Positions 36,612 through 48,881 of a DNA stretch of 64,000 nucleotides are shown here, piece by piece (position 1 is the first letter of the stretch; the number at the start of each line of letters is the position of its first letter). The stretch comes from Calliopsis andreniformis. Taxonomy: Eukaryota; Arthropoda; Insecta; Hymenoptera; Andrenidae. The notes under the pieces are model-generated. The model did no database searches. It had not been told where the DNA came from and saw only the letters and a program-made list of their open reading frames with translations. The DNA lies in assembly GCF_051401765.1 (NCBI RefSeq), contig NC_135073.1, positions 1,674,001 to 1,738,000 on the forward strand. Reading direction: 5' to 3'. Position numbers and translations under genes: made by a program.

Positions 36612-36932
36612 AATCGCACTTGAGCACTGATCGCCTACGCCCCCGAGGGAAGTCAACATAGTACAACATAGAAACATTTTGAGTAGTGTGCAGCAATAGG
36701 CCGTATTCCCGAAACTATAGCAAAAAGTTGTTTTAGTTTATTGCATCGGCCCGATACTTATCTTTAATTTTCTTTTTCCTTCATATTCGAACCTTTGCAC
36801 TGATCAGGAAATAGCATTAGTGTATATGCTAATTTAGATGCTCCTTGCATGTCTCGTATTAGGTGTAATTAAGTACAACACTCTGTATCATATTCACTTA
36901 TCTATATACATACTTAAAATAATGAAGATCTA

Positions 36933-37189
36933 CAGGATGTCCCAGAACTGGGGGTAACCAGTGTAAAGGGAGTGATTCTATATGTAAAAGTATGTCAAAA
37001 ATATAGAATAAAACTTTTTGATATCATATTTGAATTTTAACTGGGTTTGCCTAAATCGAAATACAGTTTTAAGCATTTGAGGGATAAGTGGGGAAATATT
37101 TTCCTTTTAACTTACCGTAGAGATAGTCAATGGTTAGACCGTGAGTCTTCCTAATTTTTCGCTTGTCCTTTCAGTTCTGGAACATCCTA
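36933..37189. mobile_element. MITE, family A (257 bp)
   Basis: Left end TA-CAGGATGTCCCAGAACTG; the right end carries CAGTTCTGGAACATCCTA. The internal block AGTCAATGGTTAGACCGTGA is shared with the element at 38,107, so both belong to one family. No coding capacity. Confidence 0.7.
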
Positions 37190-37488
37190 TAGAATAATTT
37201 TTTCGCTAGTGGACTCAAAAACGGTGTCGTCGACTAAACATCATAACAGAGACTCTGTCCCTTTTCCCAGTAAGCTATTGAATGTGTAAAATTTCAAATG
37301 CTAAGCATCTAAGAAACGGAAGAAATCACTTCGAAACGTTTACAGATAACACGCACACAAACGTTTTAACTACAGTAGCTGTCGTCGATAACACATTCAA
37401 TAGCTTATTGAGTAGAGAGATAGGGTCTCTGTTAAGATGTTTAGGCAGCGGCATCGCTTTTGAGTCCATTAGCGGAAAAATCACCCTG
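37190..37488. mobile_element. MITE, family B (299 bp), abutting family A
   Basis: The right end reads, reversed, TA-CAGGGTGATTTTTCCGCTAA; the left end is a decayed version (AATTTTTTCGCTAGTGGACT). The arms pair for about 100 bp, including CATTCAATAGCTTA. An 84-codon frame at 37,282 is a chance product of the arms. Confidence 0.7.
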
Positions 37489-38106
37489 TATATAACGAAG
37501 TTGATGGATAGGTCTGTGTATTTGGTGATAAGGTAGAAATACTTTCTGTTTTACTAGCTTTAGCAGCAACAGTATTGGTAATGCACTGTTTTATTCCGCT
37601 CAAAAATTCAAAGGACAATCAGAAGCCAATGCTTTTCTAAAAGGTGGACGTGAGATAGGGAAGTCCATGAGCTATCTTGTCTATCTTGTGATCTCATCTA
37701 TGTATATGTACCTTGCAATGGTAATATAATTAAATAAGTGATTCTATTCGTAAAAATAATTGTAATATATAATACAAATTTTTCATGCAATATAAAGTTT
37801 GAAAATTATTTTGAAACAGAATGTTAAAATTAATCTCGAATTTCCAGATCGGTAAAGCAGTTGCTTTAGTTTGCGAAAGTTTCTAAAATTACAAGTTAAT
37901 AATCGATTCGCATATATTTGTAGGTATGTGTACAGTGCATACTTTATCTATAACGAAGTGTAAGATTCAATAAAAAAAGAAAAAAGTCATTTGTGAACTT
38001 TTAAAAGCGAAGTTAATTCGTATTTGTATTGTTAGATGGCGTATCATCATGGTCTCGTGGTAACTATATAGCTATTACCTATCATTGACGACGTTGTGTA
38101 GCTATA
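37489..38106. other. Non-coding stretch between MITEs
   Basis: No gene or clear element. Base composition is ordinary for the window. Confidence 0.5.
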
Positions 38107-38507
38107 CAGAGTGTCTCAGACTAATGCTGATTTTTCATAAAAAATAAGTCGAAAATCGAGAACAAAATTTTTTAAGATTATACTTTGTTTTCGAGAAAAT
38201 TGACGTTGAATTGTAACCGAGAGTACCCAATTAAGGTTTCAGGTGTTTGAGGGGTAAAGAAGGAGAAGGGTACGTTTCAAGCTTACAGTAGTGAAAGTCA
38301 ATGATCAGACCGCGAGTGTTTCTTTTACCTTGTACCCTTCAACCACCTAAAACTGTACCTTCGTACATTTGTATCCAACCTTATCTGAAACTCAATTTTC
38401 TTGAAAACGAAGCATAGTATTAAAAAATTGTATTCTATGTTTTCGATTTTATTTTCTTGTAGAATCACTAACTTCTCGCTTGTACCAACAGTTCTGGGAC
38501 ACTCTAT
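38107..38507. mobile_element. MITE, family A second copy (~400 bp)
   Basis: Left end TA-CAGAGTGTCTCAGACTAA; right end GTTCTGGGACACTCTA. It carries GTCAATGATCAGACCGCGAG, matching the copy at 36,933, plus an extra inner inverted block (GTTTTCGAGAAAATTGA / TCAATTTTCTTGAAAAC). Confidence 0.7.
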
Positions 38508-39950
38508 GTTAAAGATGAGAAACAGATAGACAGGGAAAAAGCATTTCGTCTTAAACCTGCTAGCTAGACTCACGAATAAGGCCTAATTAGCGGGTCCTGT
38601 CTTAGGCATGGTATTGTAATTATTTTAGGGAGGTGTATTTGTACCAATTAACTATTAAATGGTACTTTTCACAGTATACTGTGCAGTAATATTATGTGCA
38701 ATAATGCATTTCTTTAGTTGTTTAGATTTATCCAAATCAATCATCTAATGGAAATTGTTATGACATGATTGAAAGTTTCATACGTTTCCTTTTTCTATTA
38801 ATTTAGAGAATAAAATTGCATAGCTATTAGTAGCGCGAAATAAAACTAAATGTGAAATCAAAAGCAAAACAGAAAATTCGTTTTAAACAGTTTTAGCTTG
38901 CTTTATAACTTAAACTTTGAAAGTTGTTTTTGTTAACAATGTAATATGAACGAGTGTTATTTTCTCGTAACTAGATTGCAATTAATAGATCTATTATGAA
39001 TGCACAGCTAAAGAAATACTTATATAAGTAATAAGATAGCGTAAAAACGTAAAGGAGTATAACGATAGACAAAGGAATAAAATATTGTTTTATTGCGTGC
39101 AAAGTTTTTACTATGAATCGTGATGACTGCATTTGAATCGTGCGTTCTATTTATTGCAATGTGGAACCTATTGAAGTAAAATAAAAACAAAACGCTGAAA
39201 TAAAACTTCCATGTTTTTACACAATCTTGATTTTTAGTTGCCCGTTTGATTTCAACTCAACTTAACCAGTTTTACCACGGTTGCTTAAAGAAATATCGGT
39301 AGATTCGTTTCTTTACAATATGAGTACATATTGAGCGTCTCTTAGTTCTACTACAAGTGGTGGCAGATTAGACGATGTTACCTCTGATAGATAGGCTTAA
39401 CAAGGTGTACTTGTAATTGTATTCGAATACTTAATGTGTTATTGTAATTTTTTGAAGACAGACTTTCAACGATTTTAAATCATTTTGGTAGACTATGGGT
39501 AGTTGGATTCATGTAATTTCCATATAGCTTCTAAATTTATTTTGTACTTTATATATGACATAACATTTCAATTATTACAATTTACTCTTGCAAAGACTAT
39601 TTGTTCGTTTTCAAGTAACACTATTGTCTCTAATTTGTTCAGTACATTTTTGCAACAAGAAACAGTAATTTCTTACATTCGTACAATAATGTTTGATTTA
39701 TAGTGTTCACAGAATCACTTAGCAAGACCAGATATCGTTCTCTTATCAATTTACAATATTTTGTCAAATTTTTGCAACTTTTAAAATCCGTCCTGTGTGC
39801 ATACGCACATATCTTATTTTAGTCAACCGTATAAGAATTAATGCATTATTAAAAACAATTCGTTTACAAGGAGATACGATTCATTTTCAAGGAGATACGT
39901 TTCGAAATGTTCAATTGAAGAAGCAAATGGGCGGATTATTAATCTAAAGT
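38508..39950. other. Non-coding AT-rich DNA
   Basis: No supported coding frame, RNA gene or element. Marks the transition to the GC-island region that begins near 39,960. Confidence 0.5.
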
Positions 39951-39959
39951 AAAAGGTTC

Positions 39960-41190
39960 GGGTGTTTCAGCGTTGCCTGGGCGGGAGACAGTCTAGGGCT
40001 TGGCATGAATTGCGAAGAGATCGACAGAAAATCGCAAAGGGGGAAAAAGCGTGGTTGGGAGCGAGTAGAAGAGGTGGATTGTGGGGGAGGGTGGGAGTAG
40101 TGGAATGGCCTGAACCGGACAGCACGTGGTCTACCTACTTTTATATTGCTCGGGAAATAATGGGATTCCCATCATGAAGTGGATTTCCCTTGGGAGCGAG
40201 CTAGTGGACATCGATGCACGCGTCAAGAGATCCTATACCGCCCTCGTATCCTATCAGTCTCTTGCAACGAGCCGACGTTCATCGCACTTATCCACTCTCA
40301 CTTGTTTACCTGTCCAAGCATCTCCACCTTGAACGCGTTACAACTTGACACGCGTTGATTCGATCCTTGAATAATCGGAGATAATATCATAAATATGAAC
40401 ATATAAGGCAAACCTCGATTACTAGATGTTTTTAAAAAAATTCCTAAGTGCTTGATTTGCCTAAAATCCTCTTCAACATTCTTGAGGATTTTATAGACGA
40501 GTATTTTATAATCTGACGAAATTTAAGTTCGAAGTTGGTGGTCGTTGTCGATGAATTTGGTATTACTTTGGCATCGATTAGTTGAAAAGAAAAAGGCGGG
40601 GTTTTTCACGTGGCGTAACTTGATAAAGAATTCTATTGGTGTTAGAGCATTAAGAGTGGGCAGTATAAAATAAATATGTGCGACGGCTAGCAGCGTTTCT
40701 CTTCTCAGGGCCATCAGCACTTACCAGTACTCACCAGCACCTACCAGCATCTGCCTTACAGCAAAGCGTGGAACTCGTATGTGTTGGCGAGTAATTGATT
40801 TCTTTGATAGTAGCTGCACGAAAGGAACATTGCAGATGCTTGGGCTGCTGGCAGAGGGAATGCAACTCCGTTCTCGGGATCTACCAACCCCTGGACCAGT
40901 AGATATATGTATCTGCGCCGGACAAACCCCTCCAGCTCGGCATCTTCCCTCCAAGGATGACCAATAACAAACACCGTCGGTTCTCTCTCTCTAATGGAGT
41001 TTTTACCGATAAAAAATTCACTTGGCTTCCTTCTTTTGCTCTAGAACCCTGTCGCCTTGCTTTCTCTCGGACACCGGCCGGTTCTCAGCCTCCATCACCC
41101 ACCATCGCACGCCACCCATCACCCATCCCATATTTGGTGGATGCTTCTAGTCTGACACTTCTACTTTTTTCCTATGCTTTGTTGAAAGTA
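39960..41190. other. GC-rich islands (39,960-40,330 and 40,700-41,190)
   Basis: Base composition jumps from AT-rich to clearly GC-rich. Several overlapping open frames on both strands exist only because stop codons are rare in such DNA. A CACTTACCAG/CACCTACCAG repeat lies at 40,718-40,750. No protein family is recognised. These could be regulatory modules or UTR exons. Confidence 0.4.
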
Positions 41191-42000
41191 CATAGTTCGT
41201 TGGCGATATACATTCTCTTTGTGAGTCTGTGATTTTTTGTATAAATTTATATAATCATAAATGTAAATATTTGTACATACTAACTAATAAATTATCATAT
41301 TTGAGTAATACTACATCACAGCAAATGCTAATATAGAATACTGTGGTAAAAGAATATACTTATTCTATTATAAACTTAATTGCCCTGTAATATGTAATCA
41401 ATCATTTAAAATGCATAATATCATTTTCTTCATCAATTACTTATAATATAATATTATCTTTCGTTACACTTTGCTTTTAGATATTATTAGTCTAATATGA
41501 AACTGGAAAATCTGAATTTTCTCTCAGGGCTGAGTATGTTCCAAATGAAACTAAACAGTTGTCAAAGTCAAGGATTATCAATCTCAATAGGATTACAGAA
41601 TTATAAGAAGGTAACAGATTTTGCATGATATAAGGATCAATCACTTTAGAAATGAATAACAAAATTCACGTGTATATAAAAAATGGATTTATAAAACTTA
41701 AAAAATGTTAAAGATATTTAATTATATGTAGGTACGAAATATTTCATTATAGGTAGGTACTTATAAGTTGCAGGCAAAGATTGTAGATTTTGTGTTGACA
41801 CTTATAGATTCCAGACAAGGATTGTTGCTTTTGTGTTGATTTATGCATTTTGAAGAAGAAATGACACAATCGACGTAGCTTGTGGAACCAAAGTGATGTA
41901 CCAATGATGTGCAATATTTATTCACTATAAGTTCGTCATTATTTATATTATTTTTTAGAATGACATATACCTACTTTATTAAAATACCATTATATTTAAC
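41191..42000. other. AT-rich non-coding DNA
   Basis: Two partly similar stretches near 41,760-41,850 (ATTGTWGMTTTTGTGTTGA) form a short direct repeat. Otherwise nothing is seen. Confidence 0.5.
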
Positions 42001-42271
42001 GAAGAGATCTTCCTAAGTGTAACCCATATTTTTTAATGGTCCTTGATCAGTTTGTAGAGTTCGTAAAGCTGAACACGTCAATAATTTTATTATTTTTGGT
42101 TTCCATTATTTATGTTAATGACTTTAATTGTTAACATTTCATAAACTATCGAGCGCTGGCGGCTTTTCTAGCCAATATCCTTTTTGGATATTGGTAAGTT
42201 TAGCTTGACGAATTCTACAAACTGGTCAAGGGTCATTAAAAACTGCGAGTTACCCCTGGGGAGTTCTCTTC
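42001..42271. mobile_element. MITE with ~75-bp inverted repeats (271 bp)
   Basis: The left arm starts GAAGAGATCTTCC; the right arm, reversed, starts GAAGAGAACTCCC. Both contain GACCAGTTTGTAGA(A/G)TTCGT-type and AAGCT(G/A)AAC blocks. An inner hairpin, CCAATATCC with its complement, lies near 42,172-42,194. No coding frame. Confidence 0.75.
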
Positions 42272-43480
42272 ATAAGTCTATGTTCAGAAATTCTTAATAA
42301 TTTAACTATATTAACGAACATATGTTTATACAAATACATATTTATAGATATTATAGACTATGTCACAACTAGCTTATTTTGGAGCACTTCCATTCAGAAA
42401 CAATATACAGATACCCATATTTGTGCAACTAGACACTGTATCGGTTTAAGTGTCGTTGCTCTAGGTATACATACAAACTTTTAATATCATGAAAAGCATA
42501 CATTACACATTTTTTATTCGTTACAGTAGATTTTCAACGGAAGTGTATTTTCTGAGGTCATGCATTTAGATACGATTTGCATTTTTTTTTAGAAGCGCAG
42601 TTGAGAGAAAATGAAATAGTAATTTTAACAAATAATAGGTATAGTGACAAGCTTACAGCTAGCGTGTAGCACCTTAAAGAGGAAATCTATTGAACCATGT
42701 ACGTATATATGTACATTTATATTTTTAAAAATTGTTAACGTATTATGTATATACAGAAAGCATAGAGTGTTTGGCTGATTCACTCAATTTGTAGAGTGAG
42801 TTGCTGGTGCTAACGGTATATATCGATTCTATGTATATACATATTTTTTTTAACTTAATATAGTAATAGATCATGTTTTCTTACATGATGTCTTTTCAGC
42901 GTACTCTTGATTTGATCTGAAGAGACATAGGTAATTTTTGTCAATGTTTCTTTTTCTGATTGTTCTTAACTCTTGCTGGTTGAATATCATTCAGTAAAAC
43001 ACAGTGTGAATAAGAAGAAAAACGCGTGAGACGAGACAGCAAGAGGGAAGAGAGGGAGCGAGAAAAAGAACAAAAATAATCTGATCGTTAGTTTTTTCGT
43101 TAGTTTGAATTTATTTTTGCTTTTTGTAAAGAAATGAGGTGAGAATTATAGAAATGAAAAAAATTATAGTAGAGTTAATATCATATAATAAACATTTAAA
43201 ATTTTAGAATAAATTGAAATAGTATCAACAAATCAATGTTCTTCATATAGGTAATTCTGAAGTATTACAAAAAATAGTGTATTGCAGAAATATATTTAGA
43301 ACTTTAAAAGAATATTTCAATGTATAGTTGAAAAAACGTGCTGATATCATAAGATATAAAAAAGTTTAATTTGTTGTAAGTAGCGGAAATTGGAAATTTT
43401 TGTGAAAATCAAACTTTGAGATGCTTGAAAACGATGTTTTGAATAGTCAAAGAACTTGTACATATCGAATTGGAGAATGA
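42272..43480. other. AT-rich non-coding DNA
   Basis: Contains a purine-rich patch at 43,025-43,070 (GAGGGAAGAGAGGGAGCGAG) followed by a possible donor AATGAG|GTGAGA at 43,136. A non-coding first exon is conceivable but not supported otherwise. Confidence 0.3.
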
Positions 43481-43489
43481 AGAATAAAC

Positions 43490-45001
43490 TGGTGGACAAG
43501 TGTCAGCCTGTAGGAGATTCGGTCCAGCTCGACAAGGGAATCCGTGCTTGAAGGAGGTTGAGCAAAGAGTAGCGTCGGCGCTGCCCTTGCAAGCTTCCTC
43601 GTGTATTGATCCTCATAATTCGGGGGGGTTGGAGGGCGGCGGAGTTGGCAGGGAGGATTGAAGAGGGTTGGAGACGGCTGGCGGGGCTGAGCCCCACCTC
43701 GGCGGCTGAGAAACGTATGCGTTGGGAGGTGGTTGGAACAGAACGTTGGAAGAAAGGAAGGAGCAACAAAACGGAGTAGGGTTACTCCAACCAATAATAA
43801 TTCTACTGCGTTATGATAATATCATATCATAGTGCGGCTCATATCCAACCATTTTATGATTGGAGGCTTGAATCCACCAATGGGGTTGCGTGACCAGTTT
43901 TACTTACGTACGTATATTCCATGGTCTCAGGGTCTCAACTCTGAATCATTTGGTCTCCGAATCGTTGCTTCCTTCACATTGCACTGGAATGTTGGTGAAC
44001 CTGCAAATTCGATCCTTATTATAATTCGGAATAAATAACTTAAGGAAAGCATATTTTTTTTCATCTTTTTTAATTGAGCCGTTATTCCTATAATATTCTT
44101 GTACATGATGCTACAGTGACAAAATGTAGATACGAGTGATATATTAAAACTTCAAAATTTATAAAGAAGCTCATCGAAAGCATGAAATATTTTTATTTAA
44201 TTCGTAAAATTGCTCGATTAAACGATACTATTTTTCAAATAGTCGAACTGACTCGATATTATTTGAAAAGTTGTCGATACCATCACACGAAGCTGTGAAA
44301 CATCTACAGTGGGACCATTTTCGCTGTTCGGCCCCTTCTCATCGAATACGTTGCTCAGCCAACGCAAACGCACCCCTGCAACAATTCAACCCGGACCAAA
44401 GACACCCTCCCCCCTCTCTGCCCCGATGTATGTATTCCACAGTGGACCGAGGGTGGCGGCGTTCTCCTTTTCTCATCAATATTTCTTCCCCCCCACGATA
44501 AAATTCAACCTTTCAGCCGGCCAGTGTTTTACGGCCAATAGGAGGCCGGCAAGAGAATCGCAATACGCATAGCTATGGCGTTTTATTGCCGTTGGAAATG
44601 GCCCCGTAAATAGCTTCCCGAGTATGCTATCGGAGGTTATTGATCCCCGCGTCCGTCAAGGAATCCCCTGGCCTGTTCCAGCCGTACCTTACCGTCACCC
44701 TTTGCTCCCTCTAGAGAGACCACCCTGTCGCGATTATCTTGCTTCGGCAAGCTGCATTTTTCAAAGAATTTCATATTTTCTAAGAACAATGCTGCTTCGA
44801 CGCAGAGGAATCGACATGGCACGGAGAACGTTTCGTTCGAAGTATTGGCTACAGTCTGTTTTAGCTTGAACAGTGGACAATGGTTGTGGGTGTGCGCGTG
44901 CGCCCCTTTCAACCCTCGTGACTCTTTCTTGTTTCGTTCGCGGGCAAGATTCAATATTAATAACGAGGCGGGCTAAAGGAACGTCCGCATTGCGCCACCG
45001 C
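43490..45001. other. GC-rich islands (43,490-43,790 and 44,310-45,000)
   Basis: Pyrimidine-rich and GC-rich segments with long but overlapping frames on both strands; none resembles a family. The islands alternate with AT-rich spacers. Candidate regulatory DNA. Confidence 0.4.
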
Positions 45002-45047
45002 CATAAACTCGGCTCGCGTTTTCGGCTTGGAAAGTCATAAGCTCGGC
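45002..45047. promoter_or_regulatory. Paired CATAARCTCGGC motif with CCAAT box
   Basis: CATAAACTCGGC (45,002-45,013) and CATAAGCTCGGC (45,036-45,047) are direct repeats 34 bp apart, immediately followed by GGCCAATGG. Further downstream are GATTTATGG and TAATAAAAAG. The cluster lies 87 bp upstream of a candidate start codon at 45,134. Confidence 0.35.
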
Positions 45048-45133
45048 CAATGGCTGCATCGCAGAGGGTGAGCGCGATATGATGGATTTATGGATCTAAT
45101 AAAAAGCGCACGCGGGATTGGTCCTCGCGGAAT

Positions 45134-45319
45134 ATGACGGGCGGGGCTGCCGACACCCCGCTCAACACAGCCACAACCGAGTCACCCCCTCGTCCGGCGT
45201 CCTACCCTTCGCGCGACCGCGAGAAGGGGAAACTCGTCCCTGGTGGGGATGCAGTCCTGATGTATTTCGCCTTCACCACCCTTCTTGTTTCCTTCTTTGC
45301 CACCCCCTTGACCTGGGTA
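45134..45319 (+). CDS. Candidate first coding exon, unknown protein
   Basis: An ATG opens 62 codons ending at a strong donor, GTACAG|GTGAGA. Residues about 1-40 are polar and proline-rich (PLNTATTESPPRPASYPSRD); residues about 43-58 are hydrophobic (LMYFAFTTLLVSFFAT), which could be a membrane anchor. An overlapping frame is also open for 103 codons, which weakens the case because the DNA is GC-rich. No family recognised and no continuing exon found. Confidence 0.25.
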
Positions 45320-45429
45320 CAGGTGAGACTCGAAACGGAAGCGAGATCATGCCTTCTTTACCCTGCCAAATGGACTCACCATGGTTTGAGTCAGTTTTTG
45401 AGCTGAACCAAACGTTTGCTTATTTCTGA

Positions 45430-46330
45430 CTCTTACAAGTTCAAAAAGTTTAAGCTGTAATTCGAAATAATCTGCAGATCTAAGAGTAATTGATTATATT
45501 TTTTAAATTTATAGAATTCATATAAATATTCAATCATGGAATTCAGAAAATTGTTACGTGACACATGAATTTCTTTAAAGTGTTTTGTAAATATTTCACA
45601 AAATGTTAACCTTATTTCTTATATTATCTGCTACAAAGGATGTGAACTTGAGGGAGCTTTTTGAAGAGAACTGGAGTTCTTGTGTTTAGATGATTGTATT
45701 TTAGGATATAGGCACGATCAAAACATGATTTTGAGTTAATTTTTATAGAAATTTTAATTTTATAGAAATAATGGTTTCTTGTTATTCGTATTTAGGTATG
45801 AGTAATATAGTTTTCATAAAAATCTCTTTTCTTTTTGTTTTAGTTCAGATTGAAATTTTAAATAAATAAAGCTCGTTGCTGTATCTTATGCTTAAGTCTT
45901 AGGCATTAGATTTCATTGTTACTAAGAAATCTTATACTTATTTCATATTGATTATTAGCCTCATTGTTTCATCGATTTCCTTAATACGTTCCACCGTTTG
46001 GTCTACACATTTCTTTTCATATACTTTTCTACAATAATATTATATGAATAATTAAGTTGCAACCATAAGTTTAAAACATTTTATTTTTTTCTGGAAAATG
46101 TTGGTATTATTATGATTTTATGTGTTATTATTTAAATATTAACAAATTACTGTATATTTTGAGAAATATCTTATTCTTCTTGATTATGACATTTAATGAC
46201 AGACTAAAGGAAACAAAGGAACATGAGGAAAAGAAGAAAATGAAAACATAGTCAGACCTAAATATAATCGTAAATTTTTGATTTGGTATCAATTCCTCAG
46301 TTACTGAAACTTTGGCGCAAAACCTCGACC
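45430..46330. other. AT-rich non-coding DNA
   Basis: No gene, repeat or regulatory motif recognised. Confidence 0.5.
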
Positions 46331-46339
46331 GATTAAAAT

Positions 46340-48200
46340 CCTTAGAAAGGACCTCCCCTTATCTGCAAGAACGAAAACCTTCGAGCAAACTTGGCCTGTC
46401 TTTTGTCCTGGTTTGAAGGTGGAATTGTAAGTTACTCGAGCGTGGATACAGAAAGATAGACAAACGATGCCGGCTGGGCCGGCGATGAGGGTAGCTGGCT
46501 ACGGCTGGGGATGTTTCCTGAAGGCAGGGAGGAACTCGTCGAGATAAATAATATGTCCGTCCCAGTTGCAAGGGTGGTAATTAATTCGTATAATATGCCG
46601 CAGTTATGTTGGCTATCCATTTTCCGTGGCAGAGAGAACTCGCCTGTCTATTCCACTGTCTTTCATTTTATCATAGTATTTAAACTTTGAGCTACGTAAT
46701 CCAAATGATATAATTTTGGTCCTTTAAAAGTTAAAATAGATAAATATAGAAGTTAATTTAAAGAAAATGAAGAAGGTAATCGTGTAATGTAATTTGTTTA
46801 TATGGTAATTTACTATTATATCGAATTTGGAATTATTTACAATAGTAGGTGTTTCATTCAACTTGCCATTTTTTCATCCGAATTTAAAATAAATAAACAT
46901 ATGACGGATTATTTACTCATTTTCTCGTTTAGTCACTGATGATAGTCTCAATGTTGAGTTAAATATAAACTAAATCTATTTCACAAGAGGGGAATCGTAA
47001 AAATTAAAACAATCTCCATTCAACGAACCCAAGTTCCAAACTCTCCCAACTGGTCGTATCTCTCTTATTTATCAAGCAGGTCCTCCGCGACAAGAGGTGG
47101 GATAAATCTTTAAAAACGGTTTGCGTTTATCGGGGGCGTCGGCAAGCATAATTCACCCCTATCTGAAAATACACAGGTAACCCTCTGGTTTAGAAGTAAA
47201 CTGTTTACAAGGTGTTTCCCAGTCCGTGGGCTAACCCCGTTCCGTTTCTGTGCCGGGGAAAGGGCGAACTTCACGTAGTGCTTGGTGTCGGGAATGGTTG
47301 GGGTGAGGCGTTTCAGGCCGCGCTATCTAAACGCGTTGAATTTTCGTTGAGGTGAAACAGGGGTGAAGGCGACTCACCTACATTACTCAGTCGTTTGTTC
47401 TTCATAGGCATGCTTTCCAGGCTCTTTGGCTGGCTGAATGACCACACTTTAGGATGAAATCAAAATATTATTAGAAGGAATGATCTGGATATTTTGGAAA
47501 TTTTATATTTTAATATACTCTATGCATTTTAAGACTTAACAGGACTTATGCAGAATACAGCAATCTACTTGATTACAAATTCTATGATCTAGTGACTTCT
47601 TTCTTCTTGCAACTGCATCTTTGCTGTTTTATGTTCTTGATAAAATGTCGATGATTAAATTAAGGTAGAGTCTACACAGAATTTAAAAGTATTTATATTG
47701 AGTTTATTGATTATCTCAGCCTCTTTCTCAAATTAATCGACATATTTTGAAAAGTAACTGTTTAACTGATTGACCTGAATCTTTAGAAAATAAGTCTGTA
47801 AGTAATACTGTCTAGAATTGTCTACATTTATATCATATGCATTCATATTTGATTTCTTCTTAATTGAAAATTTAGCGAAAATATAGATAAAAGTTAATTT
47901 CTATAATTTCAATTATTTCATATACACCTTAATTAATATACTAATATTATATTTTGAAATTTCAAACAGTATCCTCAGAAAAAGTATCCAAGAAGAAAAA
48001 TTGTATTTATCTACATTATTCGACAAAACAATAGTCATTGTATCGTTCCTAAATGAATTTTGATTAGAGTTATACTTTACCGTTCAGGTTCAGGTACATA
48101 TAAACTATTTAACCAAAATATAAATATATATGCTGTAAAGTGTGTAGAACTGTTTATAATAATATTTCTGGTCAAATGTATTTCTAAATAAATTCAGCTC
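46340..48200. other. Two GC-rich islands (46,340-46,670 and 47,020-47,450) in AT-rich DNA
   Basis: The first island includes a GGCTGGGCCGGC patch and a homeodomain-like TAATTAATTCG near 46,577. The second includes TTTGCGTTTATCGGGGGC near 47,122. No coding frame is supported. The remainder is AT-rich with nothing seen. Confidence 0.35.
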
Positions 48201-48218
48201 AGATCCGATCCACGGCAG

Positions 48219-48881
48219 TTGGGAGGTTGGTGGGGGTTGTTTCACGGCTATAGAGGAGGAGGGGTAGGTAGAGACGAGGAGCAGCTCTTTAATGGCCGGA
48301 TCTCGGAAATTGTGCGCACATATATCTACTGGCAGATTTATGAAAGTGCTTTTCTTCTGAAGTGGGGAAAGCTGCTGCGTCGCCGCGGCTGCTGGTGCTA
48401 CTGCTGTTGCTGCCCCTGGCTTTGGGGTTGCAATGGCGCTGGAGAAAGAGGAAATTCTCCGTCGCTGCTGCTGCTGCTGGTCCTGGCAAAAGAGGGGGAA
48501 ATTGTACGCTTTACACCCCTCTGGATCTCGAGGCTGCGCCTCTCTCGGTTCTGCTACCCCTTCGACTCACCCCCACCTCTTTTCAAAGAGTCTCTGACTC
48601 TTTCTTTCTCCTTCTCCGCTGGCCTGGAGCTTACGTCCCTCTTCTTCTCGCCCCGTTCGCGTCTGTTTCCCTCCCCGGCAGCTTCTGTCTCGCATCGGTG
48701 TAATTTTCCAGTAGGAGATTTATGCGACATTAAGGTGTGCGTTGTATACCTTACCACTGCGCTGCCTCGCGTCGTACCACCCTGCGCCGCGCAGATTTAT
48801 CGAAATATTTGCCGAACGATACGGCCACCCTTATTCCTGCAGGAATGTAAGCGGAAAAGTTTTTTAACTTGTTCTTACTGA
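48219..48881. other. GC-rich island with CTG-type microsatellite
   Basis: A 220-codon plus-strand frame is open but starts at TTG, is Cys/Leu/Ser-rich and low-complexity, and overlaps other open frames on both strands. Impure CTG/GCT triplet runs at about 48,370-48,480 explain much of it. One frame looks like a signal peptide (LLVLLLLLPLALG), but it opens at GTG, not ATG. I do not call a gene. Confidence 0.5.

Noticed and set aside
40721..40974. Overlapping open frames on both strands
   Set aside because: Four frames are open over the same GC-rich island, with no splice borders or recognisable domain.
43447..43794. 115- and 88-codon minus frames, Pro/Arg/Ser-rich
   Set aside because: Two frames are open over the same GC-rich DNA; composition is island-like and there is no family match.
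48219..48881. 220-codon frame and a signal-peptide-like 113-codon frame
   Set aside because: They start at TTG and GTG, not ATG; they are low-complexity, overlap frames on both strands, and contain CTG triplet runs. GC-rich composition explains the lack of stops.
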